A stretch of DNA of 64,000 bases from T3Sed10-213 sp012519365 (GCA_033809355.1 JAPXLV010000001.1:103938-167937), one strand, 5' to 3'. Positions 44,294-54,143 are shown, counted from the first letter of the stretch. Notes: generated by a model not told the origin, from the letters alone. Numbers and translations: made by a program.

Positions 44294-45391
44294 ATGCAGG
44301 AGGCGCCTTTTGCTGTTCGTGAATGCAACAGCCAGGGCCGACAGCACAGCGAACCGGCTCACCTCTATCGCAGTGCGTTTGAGCGGGATCGTGACCGCAT
44401 CATTCATTGTGCCGCGTTTCGCCGGCTGGAGGGCAAAACGCAGGTCTTTACCACCGGTCTGAACGACCACTATCGTACGCGACTGACCCACAGCATCGAG
44501 GTCTCACAGATTGGACGTACTCTGGCTCGCAATCTGGGGGTCAATGAAATCCTGACCGAGGCGATTTGCTTGGCGCATGATCTGGGCCATCCGCCGTTTG
44601 GCCATGCGGGCGAAGCGGTGTTAAATGAACTGACGGCCGAGTGCGGCGGGTTTGAGCATAATCGCCAGACTCTTCGAATTGTGGATTTTCTTGAGCACCC
44701 GTATCCGGATTTTGCGGGATTGAATCTGATGTTTGAAACCCGGCTGGGGCTGATGAAGCACTCCTCGCCGTATGACCATCCCGACGACCGCGACGAGTGG
44801 CCGCCACGGCCGACAATTGAGGGACAAATCGCCGATTTGGCCGATCGGATTGCGTATAACTGTCATGATTTGGAAGACGGCATTCGGGCTCGGCTGATCG
44901 ACTATGAGCAACTGAAGGGACTGGACTTGTTTAGCAAGGTGGCCGAGCGTCAACGGCTGGATCGGATTGAGGATTATGTGGTGCGTCGCACCCGGCTGTC
45001 CAAGGGGATGCTGGATTTTCTGGCGATTGACGCCATTGAAACCAGTCGTGCCGCCCTGGCCGAGGCACATATCGAGACTTGGCAACAGGCTGCCGCCCAT
45101 CCGGAGCCGCTGGTGAAACTCAGCCCCAGCGCTGAGGTGGGGTTGTGCGGGCTGGAGGTGTTTTTAATGGAGAAGATGTATCTGCATCCTGATCTTCAGG
45201 CCTCGGCCAGACAGGCCGGACAGTGGCTGCGTCGCTTGTTTGGCTGGCTGTGCGGCCAGCCGGAGGCTATGCCGAGTTACTTTCGTCGGTTAATTGAGAC
45301 CGAAGGGCTGGAGCGTACGGTTTGCGACTACATTGCGGGCATGACCGACCGTTATTGCGCTAATCGGGCTGAGGCCTGTTCGGGCAATTGA
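44294..45391 (+). CDS. dgt: Deoxyguanosinetriphosphate triphosphohydrolase-like protein
   Basis: HD-domain dNTP triphosphohydrolase of about 365 residues (GTG at 44291 is an equally possible start; GGGAGG lies upstream). The N-terminus has the family's FRRLEGKTQVFTTGLNDHYRTRLTHSIEV block with the first metal His. The HD pair is AHDLGHPPFGHAGE and a later Asp is in DLADRIAYNCHDLEDG. It should cut dGTP, or dNTPs in general, to nucleoside plus triphosphate and help keep dNTP pools balanced. Length and motifs fit the type-2 (shorter) branch. Confidence 0.9.
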   Translation: MQEAPFAVRECNSQGRQHSEPAHLYRSAFERDRDRIIHCAAFRRLEGKTQVFTTGLNDHYRTRLTHSIEVSQIGRTLARNLGVNEILTEAICLAHDLGHPPFGHAGEAVLNELTAECGGFEHNRQTLRIVDFLEHPYPDFAGLNLMFETRLGLMKHSSPYDHPDDRDEWPPRPTIEGQIADLADRIAYNCHDLEDGIRARLIDYEQLKGLDLFSKVAERQRLDRIEDYVVRRTRLSKGMLDFLAIDAIETSRAALAEAHIETWQQAAAHPEPLVKLSPSAEVGLCGLEVFLMEKMYLHPDLQASARQAGQWLRRLFGWLCGQPEAMPSYFRRLIETEGLERTVCDYIAGMTDRYCANRAEACSGN

Positions 45392-45817
45392 TCAAACAAT
45401 CGCCAGACCGGTTATCGGACACAGGCAAGATAATTCACTTTCCTTCAGCGTAAAGTTTTTCAAATTTCTGCGTGGCCTTATGGGGCAGGGTGGCCGATTG
45501 AGCATTCCGATAAAATGACCACCGTTGCTGCTGCATTCCTTATCGCTCTGAATAGACCCCGGCGGCGAGCCTGAAAACTCCCTTCTTATCGGGCCTGCTT
45601 GCCGTTGGACAACAGCGGGGAGCGGGGTTTGTCTGTGCTGAATTATTACGTACATTATACAAGGCCGGATGCTGCGGCAAATTTATTGGGGTCTAACAAT
45701 CTCTGTGCTAATGCTCCGTGCCTTTTAAGACGACAAGGACAGTGCCGGACAACGGGAAATGAAATACACCGGGCGGCTTCGGGGCCGCCGACAGATGTCT
45801 GAAAGAAAGCGTAACGG
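45392..45817. other. 426-base intergenic region before the pilus operon
   Basis: No gene or known RNA motif was recognised. It ends with a GGCGGC/GCCGCC hairpin (45772-45777 with 45784-45789, loop TTCGGG) about 28 bases before the pilM start codon. Promoter-like hexamers (TTGTCT at 45629-45634 with TTATAC further on) are spaced too widely to be convincing. The pilus operon leader most likely starts somewhere in this stretch. Confidence 0.5.
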
Positions 45818-46792
45818 ATGATGTTCAATTTCGGAAAAAAGCAAATTTATCCAATAGGCGTGGATTTGGGCAGCAGCTATTTGCGAATGGCACAACTGGG
45901 CATAAACGGACAGGGGCCGTTTCTGGTCTCGGCTGGTTTGCGGGCCAAACCGGAGTCGATTGAACCGAGAACGCCCGCCTGGCAGCATTGGGCGATTGGC
46001 GCCATAAAAGACATCTGGCACGAGACAAATTTCAAAGGCAAAGACGTGATTACCGCCCTGCCGTCGGACGATTTGTTCATTGACCCGATCAAAATTCCCC
46101 GCACAGCCCTGGATCGACTCAGCGAGGTCGCCCTGCCGAAGGTTCAAAAGCGCCTGCCGTTTCCGTCGGCTCAGGCGTTGCTTCAGTATATTGTTGTGGA
46201 GCAGCCGGAGGCAAAAGGACCGGATGCCGATGTGTTGGTCATCGCGGCCGAACGCGAGACGGTCAACCGCTATCTGGCGATCTATGAAAAGACCGGTCTG
46301 AATGTCGCCGGCATCAGTATCTGGCCGATGGCTCTGATTCAAAGTTATTCCAATTTCTTTTGCCGCCGACAGAACGAACGGCAGCGGATCGCGATTTTGC
46401 TGGATGTCGGTACACGCCATACCAACGTCGTAATTTGTCGGGCCGACAGTCTGTTGTTTGCGCGGGTTATTTCCATCGGCTATGCGGATTTGGACAATGA
46501 GCCGATGCGGCAGCGGCTGGTGGCTGAGATTGACGCTTGTATACGCTATTACGAGGCGCTTCCGGGCAGCGGCGTTATCGAGCGGCTGGTGTTTCTGGCC
46601 GGGATCGGCGCATCGGTTGATCTTTGCGATAAGATCGCCGAACTGGCCCATCAGATGCAGGTGGCCGCACAGGTCGGCGACGTGCTGTGTGCGGTGGAAA
46701 TGAATCACGGCCCGGCCTGTATGGTGGATCGCCGCAACAGCCGTGTGGATTGGGCTACGGCCTTTGGACTGAGTCTGTATCAGGTTAAATAA
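45818..46792 (+). CDS. pilM: Type IV pilus assembly protein PilM
   Basis: 324 residues of the actin-like PilM/EspL type. The opening GVDLGSSYLRMAQL is the phosphate-1 loop. The middle has TALPSDDLFIDPIKIPR, and the second nucleotide motif is IAILLDVGTRHTNVVIC. PilM sits on the cytoplasmic side and binds the N-terminal tail of PilN. First gene of a run in the same direction to 54121, with pilN following after 48 bases. Confidence 0.85.
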   Translation: MMFNFGKKQIYPIGVDLGSSYLRMAQLGINGQGPFLVSAGLRAKPESIEPRTPAWQHWAIGAIKDIWHETNFKGKDVITALPSDDLFIDPIKIPRTALDRLSEVALPKVQKRLPFPSAQALLQYIVVEQPEAKGPDADVLVIAAERETVNRYLAIYEKTGLNVAGISIWPMALIQSYSNFFCRRQNERQRIAILLDVGTRHTNVVICRADSLLFARVISIGYADLDNEPMRQRLVAEIDACIRYYEALPGSGVIERLVFLAGIGASVDLCDKIAELAHQMQVAAQVGDVLCAVEMNHGPACMVDRRNSRVDWATAFGLSLYQVK

Positions 46793-46840
46793 AACTGTGA
46801 CCCATAAATCGCAATGATGTTTATTTGAATCGAGGGACGT

Positions 46841-47551
46841 ATGGGAACGATCAATTTTGTTCCGAATGATTATATTCAGCAGCGGCAATCCAGCCGAGCC
46901 AATCTGATGTATTTGATGCTGTTGATGGCCATGCTTGGTGCGATCGGTATTACCTTCGGCTTTATTAAAATGCGGCAGCGGGCCGTTAATAAAGAAATGG
47001 TCGCTCTGAATGCCCGAATGACCAGGGCCACCGAGCAGATCGCCCAACTTGAAGAACTCAAAGCCAAAGGGCAAACGATGCTCAAGACCATGGTGATGAC
47101 GGCCGAATTGCTTGAGCCGGTGCCTCGCAGTGTGATTCTGGCTGGCCTGACCAATAATCTGCCGTCAGGAGTTTCGCTGGTAGAGGTGAGTTTGGATGAA
47201 AAAGAATTCAAGGTCGCCGCATCACCGTCGCCGGCAGGCAAGTCCAAACCTGCCAACCAGTATCAGGCCAAAACCGCCCAAAACAAGCCCCAAGAGACGC
47301 AGCGGCGGGTCGAAACGAATGTGGAATTGGCGGGGCTGGCGCCCAGCGATATCGAAGTGGCTGAGTATATTGCCAGTTTGAATCACTCCATTATGCTCGA
47401 TCAGGTCGAGCTGGTCGAATCCAAAGAACGGGTGATAGACGACGTGAAATTTCGTGAATTCAAACTGCGTGCGATGCTCAAACCCAATCTGACGCTGACC
47501 AAAGAAGATATTGACGCCATCCGAAAGAAACGCGACGAAGCGATGATGTAA
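46841..47551 (+). CDS. pilN: Type IV pilus assembly protein PilN
   Basis: 236 residues. The conserved N-terminus INFVPNDYIQQRQSSRANL carries the PilM-binding NF-P-x-Y/D motif. A transmembrane helix follows at about 23-45, then a coiled-coil (NKEMVALNARMTRATEQIAQLEEL). The C-terminal part is the periplasmic ferredoxin-like domain, interrupted by a Lys/Pro/Gln-rich linker near 125-150. Confidence 0.85.
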   Translation: MGTINFVPNDYIQQRQSSRANLMYLMLLMAMLGAIGITFGFIKMRQRAVNKEMVALNARMTRATEQIAQLEELKAKGQTMLKTMVMTAELLEPVPRSVILAGLTNNLPSGVSLVEVSLDEKEFKVAASPSPAGKSKPANQYQAKTAQNKPQETQRRVETNVELAGLAPSDIEVAEYIASLNHSIMLDQVELVESKERVIDDVKFREFKLRAMLKPNLTLTKEDIDAIRKKRDEAMM

Positions 47552-47574
47552 ATTGTCTGCGGGAAAGGATCATT

Positions 47575-48114
47575 ATGATGACAAGCGGATTTCGACACCT
47601 GATTTTCTTTATCCTGATCATCGGCCTGGCCTATGCGTCCTATGCCTATATGATCAAGCCGGCCAATGCGCATCTGGATCAGGAACGCACGGCTATGGAA
47701 CAGAAGCGGGCCAAACTCGACGAATTGGATCGGGTCACTGCCGCGGCCGAGGACTTGACCGAGCAGCTGCGCAAGGTCGAAGAGGCAATCGCCGTTTTTG
47801 AGAGCAAGCTGCCGCCCAGCAGCGAGATTCACACGGTGCTTGAAAATGTGACGCTGATTGCCCAGCGTCAGGGGTTGACTCCAAAAACCATTCGGACGAT
47901 GAAGCCGGTTGAAAACCGCGGCTACATCGAACAGCCGATCAGTATGGAGCTGCACGGTGATTTTCAGGCGTATTATGCGTTTTTGCTGGAACTGGAAAAG
48001 TTGGATCGAATTACCAAGATCCGCGAACTGAAACTGAAAAAGAAGCCGCAAGCCGAAGGTCAGACCGAAGCGACCTTCGTCATGAGTATTTTCTTCCAAA
48101 AATCCGCCGCCTAA
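47575..48114 (+). CDS. pilO: Type IV pilus assembly protein PilO
   Basis: 179 residues. One transmembrane helix (about 7-25, LIFFILIIGLAYASYAYMI), then a coiled coil (EQKRAKLDELDRVTAAAEDLTEQL) and a small alpha/beta periplasmic domain (SMELHGDFQAYYAFLLELEKLDRI), as in PilO of the alignment complex. It follows pilN by 23 bases and should pair with it. Confidence 0.85.
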   Translation: MMTSGFRHLIFFILIIGLAYASYAYMIKPANAHLDQERTAMEQKRAKLDELDRVTAAAEDLTEQLRKVEEAIAVFESKLPPSSEIHTVLENVTLIAQRQGLTPKTIRTMKPVENRGYIEQPISMELHGDFQAYYAFLLELEKLDRITKIRELKLKKKPQAEGQTEATFVMSIFFQKSAA

Positions 48115-48152
48115 GCGCTCAGGAGCGGCGCCCTATTTTATGGAGAACCGTT

Positions 48153-48809
48153 ATGTTGTCATATTTGAAAGAAGGTCAGACCACGATACCCGCTGAGCAG
48201 ACCTCGGCGGTGGAAAACGAGACCGAGACATCCGCCGTTCAGGAGGACTTCCTGACCGTTTCGGGCCATACTCAAAAACTGCGGCAAAGCACGATTCTGC
48301 TGATTGTGCTGTTTGTTGTTGCGGGGCTGGGGGTATGGTTTATGATAAAAAAGACCACACCTGCCTCGGCTGAGGCAGCGACCAGCGAGGATCAAACCCA
48401 GATTGAAACGGCCATCGCTCAATTAAGCGGAATGCAGACCGAAATGAACTCCCAGATGGATTCGGTTGTGGGACGGTTTTATCATTTTTCCAACATCGGG
48501 CAGGTCGATGTGGACGAATTGCAGAAAAACCCCTTCAAGCGTGAAACGACATCCGACCAGTCTCTGCTTGATGAAAAAGCCCGCATGGAGGAACAACTCC
48601 GGCTCAAACAAAACCAGGTCAGCCGTTTGGCCCAGGGACTTGAGCTGTGGACGATTACGGAAACGCCCCGCGGCGTGTGCTGTATGATCAATGACAAAGT
48701 CCTGTATGTCGGCGACACAATCAATGAGTTGACCGTCAGTCAAATCGGCTCCAAAACCGTTGATTTGACCTACGAAGGCCTTAGCGTTCAATTGAAGATG
48801 GACGAATGA
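48153..48809 (+). CDS. Inner-membrane protein in the PilP position of the pilus operon
   Basis: 218 residues. The first ~45 are cytoplasmic and Glu/Thr-rich; a transmembrane helix spans about 46-66 (STILLIVLFVVAGLGVWFMI). Then comes a coiled region and a compact end domain (CCMINDKVLYVGDTINELTV and VDLTYEGLSVQLKMDE). The end domain resembles the small beta-sandwich of PilP/GspC HR domains, which couple the inner platform to the secretin. However, PilP is usually a lipoprotein and this has a bitopic helix like GspC. The ATG of pilB overlaps its stop. Confidence 0.6.
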   Translation: MLSYLKEGQTTIPAEQTSAVENETETSAVQEDFLTVSGHTQKLRQSTILLIVLFVVAGLGVWFMIKKTTPASAEAATSEDQTQIETAIAQLSGMQTEMNSQMDSVVGRFYHFSNIGQVDVDELQKNPFKRETTSDQSLLDEKARMEEQLRLKQNQVSRLAQGLELWTITETPRGVCCMINDKVLYVGDTINELTVSQIGSKTVDLTYEGLSVQLKMDE

Positions 48810-50668
48810 AACGGATATTCAGCAAAAAAACCCCTTCCGCTGTCGCGTCCGAGTATGGAGCGGTGATGGAGGAACTCAACACCGGACAGACCGAATTGGC
48901 CCCGGGGTTGCGCAATCTGTACAGTCCGCAGAAGACCACCGTCAAGACCCGTTTGAGGGACGTGGTCGATATCCTGGCCAGTCAGAACGTGCTGGACGAA
49001 CAGCAGGTCTCCGAGATTCGCGAAGAACGGCGAAACACCGGACAGCCGGTCGAGAAAATCCTGGATCGGTACCACATCAGCCGCGAACAGATTCTGACCG
49101 CCAAGGCTGAGCTGTACGGCTATGCGTTTCGCCGCATCAGCCCCGACGATGTGGACAAAAAGGCGTTTGGCAAGCTGGAATCCAAATATATCAGCACCAA
49201 TCATCTGCTGCCGATTGCGATTCAGGGCGACGTCCTGACCGTCGGCACGGCCGATCCGACCAATGTCTTTGCGATTGACGATGTCAAGCGGCAAACGGGG
49301 ATGCAGGTGAACGTGGTGGTCTGTCTGGAAGAAGACATCGAGAAGGTCTGCGAGGCCTTTGACGACAGCAAGCTCAACTACAACGTGGATGAGTTTGTCA
49401 GTGAATTAGACGACATTGAACTGGTGCAGGACAGCGAAGAGGATATTGAGGACCTCGAAAAGAGCGCCGGCGAATCGCCGGTCATCAAATTCGTCAATTA
49501 TGTACTGAGTAACGCCCTGCACGAAGGCGCCAGCGACATTCATATCGAGCCGAAGGAAAAGCAAACCAAGATTCGTTACCGCATCGACGGTGTGTTATTT
49601 GACTCGATGCAGGCTCCGGCCAAGATGCACCCGGCGATTGTCTCGCGGTTGAAGATTATGTCCAATCTGGACATTTCCGAACGGCGTGTGCCGCAGGACG
49701 GCAAAATCGCCGTCATCATGGGCGGCCGCGGCGTGGACCTGCGTGTGTCGGTCCTGCCGACCAGCCATGGCGAAAAAGTGGTCGTGCGTCTGCTGGACAG
49801 CAAGAGCATTATGATCGGCCTGGACAAAATGGGGATGGAGCCCCGGCTGCTGGAGGCGTTCCGCGAACAAATCGCCCGTCCCCACGGCATCCTGCTGGTT
49901 ACCGGCCCGACCGGCAGCGGCAAAAGCACCACCCTCTATTCAGCCCTGGCCCAGATGGACAGCAAAACACTCAATGTATCCACGGTGGAAGACCCGGTCG
50001 AATACAACCTCGAATTTTGCAATCAGGTGCAAGTCAACGAAAAGGCGGGGCTGACCTTCTCGGCAGCGCTGCGGTCGCTGCTGCGGCAGGATCCGGACAT
50101 CATCATGATCGGCGAAATCCGCGATGCTGAAACCGCCCAGATCGCGGTGCAGGCGGCCCTGACAGGCCATTTGGTGCTGAGTACCTTGCACACCAACGAT
50201 GCGCCCAGCAGTGTGTCGCGTCTGGTCAACATTGGTCTGGAGCCCTATCTGATCGCCGCCTCGCTGAACGGCATTCTGGCTCAGCGTCTGGTGCGTCGGC
50301 TGTGTAATCACTGCAAAGAACCGTTTACCCCGCCGGAGAACCTGCGCAAATATCTTGAGATCGGACAGATCGAGCCAAACGAACTGCTGATGGGCAAGGG
50401 GTGTGAGAAATGCCGAAACAGCGGCTATGCCGGACGCTGCGGCATTCATGAGCTGCTGATCGTCGATGAAGCCTTTCGGGAAATAATTAACACGGACTCA
50501 TCAGTTAATAATATGCGGCGGGCGTTTCGGAAAAGCGGTTGGCCCAGTTTATTTGAAGACGGTCTGACCAAGGTCAAACACGGCATTACCACCATCGAAG
50601 AAGTGCTGCGCGTTACCGAGGCTGAAGGACTTGATCCAGCGGCCTTCAGTCGAAATGCCAGCGGATAA
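48806..50668 (+). CDS. pilB: Type IV pilus extension ATPase PilB/GspE
   Basis: 620 residues. The N-terminal MshEN-like domain spans about 50-180 (ISREQILTAKAELYGYAF). The ATPase core has Walker A TGPTGSGKSTTLYSA near residue 373, the Asp box and Walker B IMIGEIRDAETAQIAVQAALTGHLV, and the His box LSTLHTNDAPSSV. Four cysteines of the zinc subdomain are in LCNHCKEPF and CEKCRNSGYAG. It powers pilin polymerisation or pseudopilus assembly in the cytoplasm. Start overlaps the preceding gene by four bases. Confidence 0.93.
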   Translation: MKRIFSKKTPSAVASEYGAVMEELNTGQTELAPGLRNLYSPQKTTVKTRLRDVVDILASQNVLDEQQVSEIREERRNTGQPVEKILDRYHISREQILTAKAELYGYAFRRISPDDVDKKAFGKLESKYISTNHLLPIAIQGDVLTVGTADPTNVFAIDDVKRQTGMQVNVVVCLEEDIEKVCEAFDDSKLNYNVDEFVSELDDIELVQDSEEDIEDLEKSAGESPVIKFVNYVLSNALHEGASDIHIEPKEKQTKIRYRIDGVLFDSMQAPAKMHPAIVSRLKIMSNLDISERRVPQDGKIAVIMGGRGVDLRVSVLPTSHGEKVVVRLLDSKSIMIGLDKMGMEPRLLEAFREQIARPHGILLVTGPTGSGKSTTLYSALAQMDSKTLNVSTVEDPVEYNLEFCNQVQVNEKAGLTFSAALRSLLRQDPDIIMIGEIRDAETAQIAVQAALTGHLVLSTLHTNDAPSSVSRLVNIGLEPYLIAASLNGILAQRLVRRLCNHCKEPFTPPENLRKYLEIGQIEPNELLMGKGCEKCRNSGYAGRCGIHELLIVDEAFREIINTDSSVNNMRRAFRKSGWPSLFEDGLTKVKHGITTIEEVLRVTEAEGLDPAAFSRNASG

Positions 50669-50732
50669 AAGACAGGGACCAAAGGGCCGAGACCAGAGAA
50701 CTGAGGGCAGCGGATAGAATAAGGACGATATT

Positions 50733-51818
50733 ATGATCGATATTAAACAAATGCTTGCGACCGCCATCGAGAGCGGCTCTTCGGATGTCCATATCAATGT
50801 GGGTATGCCGCCGGTGATGCGCATCAATACGGAACTGGTTTTGATGGATCTGCCGGTGGTCAGCGAAGAAGACGCCGCCAAGATGGTCATCTCCATGGTC
50901 GGCGAGGCGAAATTCAAGGTGTTTATGGAAAAACGCGACCTCGACTTTTCGACCATGATCGACGACGGCAGTCGTTTTCGTGTCAATGCCCATTTTCAAA
51001 AGGCCGGCATCGCCATTGCCTTTCGTGCCATTTCCAACAAAGTCCCCGATATCGAAGAGCTGCATCTGCCGGAGGTGGTCAAAGAACTGACCGATCTGCC
51101 GCGGGGACTGGTGGTCGTGACCGGCCATACTGGCTCGGGCAAGAGTACGTCGCTGGCGGCGATGATTGGGGTGATCAACCGCAAATACAAAAAACGCATC
51201 ATCACGCTGGAAGACCCCATTGAATATCTGCTTGACAATAAATCATGTATGATCGAGCAGCGGGAAATCGGCTCGGACTGCACCTCGTTTGCGTCCGGGC
51301 TGCGGCACGCCCTGCGTCAAGACCCCGACATTATCCTCGTCGGTGAAATGCGCGACCTCGAAACGACCAGTTCAACCATTACCGCCGCCGAAACGGGGCA
51401 TTTGGTCTTCAGCACACTGCACACGGTCAACGCCTCACAGACGGTCGAGCGTATTATCGACATTTACCCAGCCAGTCAGCAAAACCAGATTCGCGCGATG
51501 CTGGCCAACACCCTTCAGGCGGTTATTTCACAAACGCTGTTTCGACGTGTCGATCAGCCGGGGATGGTGCCGTGCGTTGAAATTCTGCTCTGTACATCGG
51601 CGGTTCGCAACTGTATCCGCGAAAACCGCGTCTATGAAATCCCCAATATTATCGAAACTTCGCGACGACTGGGGATGCAAAGCATGGATCACAGCATTCA
51701 AGCGATGTATATGCAGGGCTTCCTTGACCGTGAAGAGGCGATTATGCGATCCAGCAATCCCGGCAAGATGGAAAAACTGCTGCCGGCACGGCCCGAACCG
51801 GTCATGCAAAGTACCTAA
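50733..51818 (+). CDS. pilT: Type IV pilus retraction ATPase PilT
   Basis: 361 residues. Compact secretion ATPase: N-terminal SSDVHINVGMPPVMRI, Walker A VTGHTGSGKSTSLAAMI near residue 133, Walker B ILVGEMRDLETTSSTITAAETGHLV and the PilT C-terminal signature TSAVRNCIRENRVYEI. Presence of a dedicated retraction motor favours a dynamic type IV pilus over a pure type II secretion system. Confidence 0.93.
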   Translation: MIDIKQMLATAIESGSSDVHINVGMPPVMRINTELVLMDLPVVSEEDAAKMVISMVGEAKFKVFMEKRDLDFSTMIDDGSRFRVNAHFQKAGIAIAFRAISNKVPDIEELHLPEVVKELTDLPRGLVVVTGHTGSGKSTSLAAMIGVINRKYKKRIITLEDPIEYLLDNKSCMIEQREIGSDCTSFASGLRHALRQDPDIILVGEMRDLETTSSTITAAETGHLVFSTLHTVNASQTVERIIDIYPASQQNQIRAMLANTLQAVISQTLFRRVDQPGMVPCVEILLCTSAVRNCIRENRVYEIPNIIETSRRLGMQSMDHSIQAMYMQGFLDREEAIMRSSNPGKMEKLLPARPEPVMQST

Positions 51819-51879
51819 AAATTCTAAACGTTGAATTTTCGTTTTTTGATTGAACGTTGACACTGTGGGAGAGTGCGTT

Positions 51880-53040
51880 ATGTCTTTTATGGAACAACTG
51901 ACCGCCAAAAAGCAGGTCTCCACCGGGCCGGTCCGACAGACCCGCCGCACAACAGAACGAGCCGGTCGCCCGGCCAAGAGCGGCTTTCGCATAGACTTTG
52001 GTCCCAGCAAAAAGGATATTTTGAATTTCACCAATCAATTGGCAGTGATGGTGCGTGCCGGTATCAGCCTGCAGGATGCACTGGACTCGATTGGTTCGCA
52101 AATTGAAAAAGAAAAATTTCGCCTTGTTGTCTTTGACCTGAAAAACCGCATTGAAGGCGGCCAGAGTTTTTCGCAGGCCCTGGCCGAACATCCCGAGGTG
52201 TTCAGCAATCTGTATATCAATATGATTGCCGCGGCGGAAATCTCCGGCTCGATGAGTTCGATGCTCCAGCAGCTGGTTGAATATCTTGATCAGGAAGCCG
52301 AGACTCGCAGCCAGGTCATCAGCGCGATGGTCTATCCTATTATTATCGCCGTGATGGCGATCTCGACGACCACCTTTCTGTTGACGTTTGTGCTGCCGCG
52401 GTTTCTGACAGTGTTTGCCGGTCGGGAACATCTGCTGCCGGCGCCGACCCGGATGATTATGACCCTCAGCGGCGTGATGAGAAGTTATTGGTTTTTGATT
52501 TTCCCCGGAATCGGGGCGGCACTAATGGGGTTTTGGTATGCGACCAATAAAACCATCCCCGGCAAATACTGGTGGGACAAAACCAAACTGCGAATCCCCC
52601 TGTTCAAGACCCTGTGCCGAAGCCTTTACATTACCCGCAGTATGCATACGATGGGCGTGTTGACCAATGCCGGTGTGCCGGTTCTGGATACGCTCTTGAT
52701 TACAGCGCACATTTCCGGCAATATGCTCTATGAAAATATGTGGAAAGGCGTCTATGAAACGGTACGCCAGGGCCGCAAAATCGCCGGCAGCCTGGCCGAT
52801 TATGCCCTGATGCCGGGCAATGTCGTCCAGATGATTCAAAGCGGCGAAGAATCCGGCACCCTCGGCGAAGTGCTCAACGATATCTCCGAGTTTTATGCCC
52901 GCGAACTGAAAACCGTGATCAAAACCGTCACCAGTATGATCGAGCCGATTATGATCGTCGTAATGGGGGTGCTGGTCGGCTTTATCGCGATGAGTATTAT
53001 TCTGCCCATCTTCAAGATGTCCAGTCTGGCGACAAGCTAA
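51880..53040 (+). CDS. pilC: Inner-membrane platform protein PilC/GspF
   Basis: The ATG at 51880 is preceded by GGGAGAG and gives 386 residues. Two GspF domains are seen (about 55-180 and 255-380): FTNQLAVMVRAGISLQDALDSI with NRIEGGQSFSQALAEHPEVFSN, and RSLYITRSMHTMGVLTNAGVPVLDTL with VRQGRKIAGSLADYALMP. Three membrane helices. This is the platform on which PilB and PilT act. Confidence 0.92.
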   Translation: MSFMEQLTAKKQVSTGPVRQTRRTTERAGRPAKSGFRIDFGPSKKDILNFTNQLAVMVRAGISLQDALDSIGSQIEKEKFRLVVFDLKNRIEGGQSFSQALAEHPEVFSNLYINMIAAAEISGSMSSMLQQLVEYLDQEAETRSQVISAMVYPIIIAVMAISTTTFLLTFVLPRFLTVFAGREHLLPAPTRMIMTLSGVMRSYWFLIFPGIGAALMGFWYATNKTIPGKYWWDKTKLRIPLFKTLCRSLYITRSMHTMGVLTNAGVPVLDTLLITAHISGNMLYENMWKGVYETVRQGRKIAGSLADYALMPGNVVQMIQSGEESGTLGEVLNDISEFYARELKTVIKTVTSMIEPIMIVVMGVLVGFIAMSIILPIFKMSSLATS

Positions 53041-53099
53041 GGGATAATTTTGAATTTTGAATTGAATGAAGATCAAACATTAAAAATGGTGAGTCTCCT

Positions 53100-53519
53100 A
53101 TGAAAACAAAACGACTCATACACAACCCGAGCGGATTTACGTTGCTGGAGTCGCTGTTTGCCGCGATGCTGATCGGACTGGTGATAGCGGCGTTGATCGC
53201 TTCCAACAGCGCCTTTACCATGGCCAACGCCGCCAGCGTCGATCTGTCAACTGCCGAGTTTCTCATCGAAGAAATTCGCGAACGCACTGCGACTATGTCC
53301 TTCGGCGAACTGGATAGCATAGGCCAGGCCATCGATATGAATGACCAGAGCATTGAAGATTTCGAGATGTTTGCACGAGATGTGAAAGTGTATAACGTGT
53401 CGGAAATTGATTATAATACGATTGTTCCAGACAGTGATTTCAAACGAATTGTCGTTGAGATTCTTAAAAACGATAGGCCTATCAGCAAGGCAAGCTGGAT
53501 TCGGGCCAGGCTGGAATAA
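53100..53519 (+). CDS. Type IV pilin-like protein (PilV/GspI type)
   Basis: 139 residues. The prepilin peptidase site is NPSGFTLLESLFAAMLIG, with Gly at -1, Phe at +1 and Glu at +5, followed by the hydrophobic alpha-1 stretch. The rest is short with conserved FLIEEIRERTATM. A minor pilin that primes assembly is likely. It follows pilC after 59 bases, which include the AT-rich dispersed repeat. Confidence 0.8.
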   Translation: MKTKRLIHNPSGFTLLESLFAAMLIGLVIAALIASNSAFTMANAASVDLSTAEFLIEEIRERTATMSFGELDSIGQAIDMNDQSIEDFEMFARDVKVYNVSEIDYNTIVPDSDFKRIVVEILKNDRPISKASWIRARLE

Positions 53520-53620
53520 AAGCGCGGCAGCGCGAGCTGCCCGATAAAGACGATGCCGACAGGGTGTCGTTAACCGGCCGCTCGCGCGGCCTGGCTTTTG
53601 CTGAAAACGGAGCGATGACT

Positions 53621-54121
53621 ATGCATAAGAAACATCAAAAAGCGTTTACCCTGGTGGAGCTGCTGCTGTCGCTGGCGATTTTCGGGATGCTGATGGCGGC
53701 GGTCGCGGTCGCCTTTGACGCCTCGGTCAAAAACTATCAGGACAACCAGGGCATCTACCGCACCGTCAACACCGCCCGCCAGACCCTGCTGCGATTGACC
53801 AATGACGTGCGGACCGCCGAGTCGGTCGCTGTCGTCGGCACCGACGGCGATCCGGACAATACACAGCTTACGCTGCGCACCGCCAACCAGGACATCACCT
53901 ATCGTTACGACGCCACGGACAAGATCCTCTACCTCCACACCGCCGAGACGAACTATGTACTCTGTCGCAACATCGACGCGATGAGCTTCGAGCGGGCTCC
54001 CGTTGCCGACAGCAACCCGGTTGCGGTTCGCAATGTGCGCATCGTCATGACCGTGACCGATCCGGACAGCGGCGTCAGCCAGACACTGGCCGCCGCAGCG
54101 GTCGTCCGACGGAATTTGTAA
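53621..54121 (+). CDS. Type IV pilin-like protein (PilW/GspJ type)
   Basis: 166 residues from the ATG at 53621, eight bases after GGAG. The prepilin site is QKAFTLVELLLSLAIFGMLM; the residue before Phe is Ala instead of Gly, which prepilin peptidases tolerate in some minor pilins. The remainder resembles GspJ (TARQTLLRLTNDVRTAESV). It ends the pilus operon; pilQ, pilD and the major pilin are not in the window. Confidence 0.78.
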   Translation: MHKKHQKAFTLVELLLSLAIFGMLMAAVAVAFDASVKNYQDNQGIYRTVNTARQTLLRLTNDVRTAESVAVVGTDGDPDNTQLTLRTANQDITYRYDATDKILYLHTAETNYVLCRNIDAMSFERAPVADSNPVAVRNVRIVMTVTDPDSGVSQTLAAAAVVRRNL

Positions 54122-54143
54122 AACTTCTCTCCCAACCGCCGCG

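Noticed and set aside
45772..45789. GGCGGC/GCCGCC hairpin upstream of pilM as a riboswitch, for example for cyclic-di-GMP
   Set aside because: The conserved core of GEMM-type riboswitches is absent; only a simple hairpin is visible.
45725..47074. 449-codon open frame opposite pilM and pilN
   Set aside because: The plus-strand genes carry clear PilM/PilN motifs; this frame has none.
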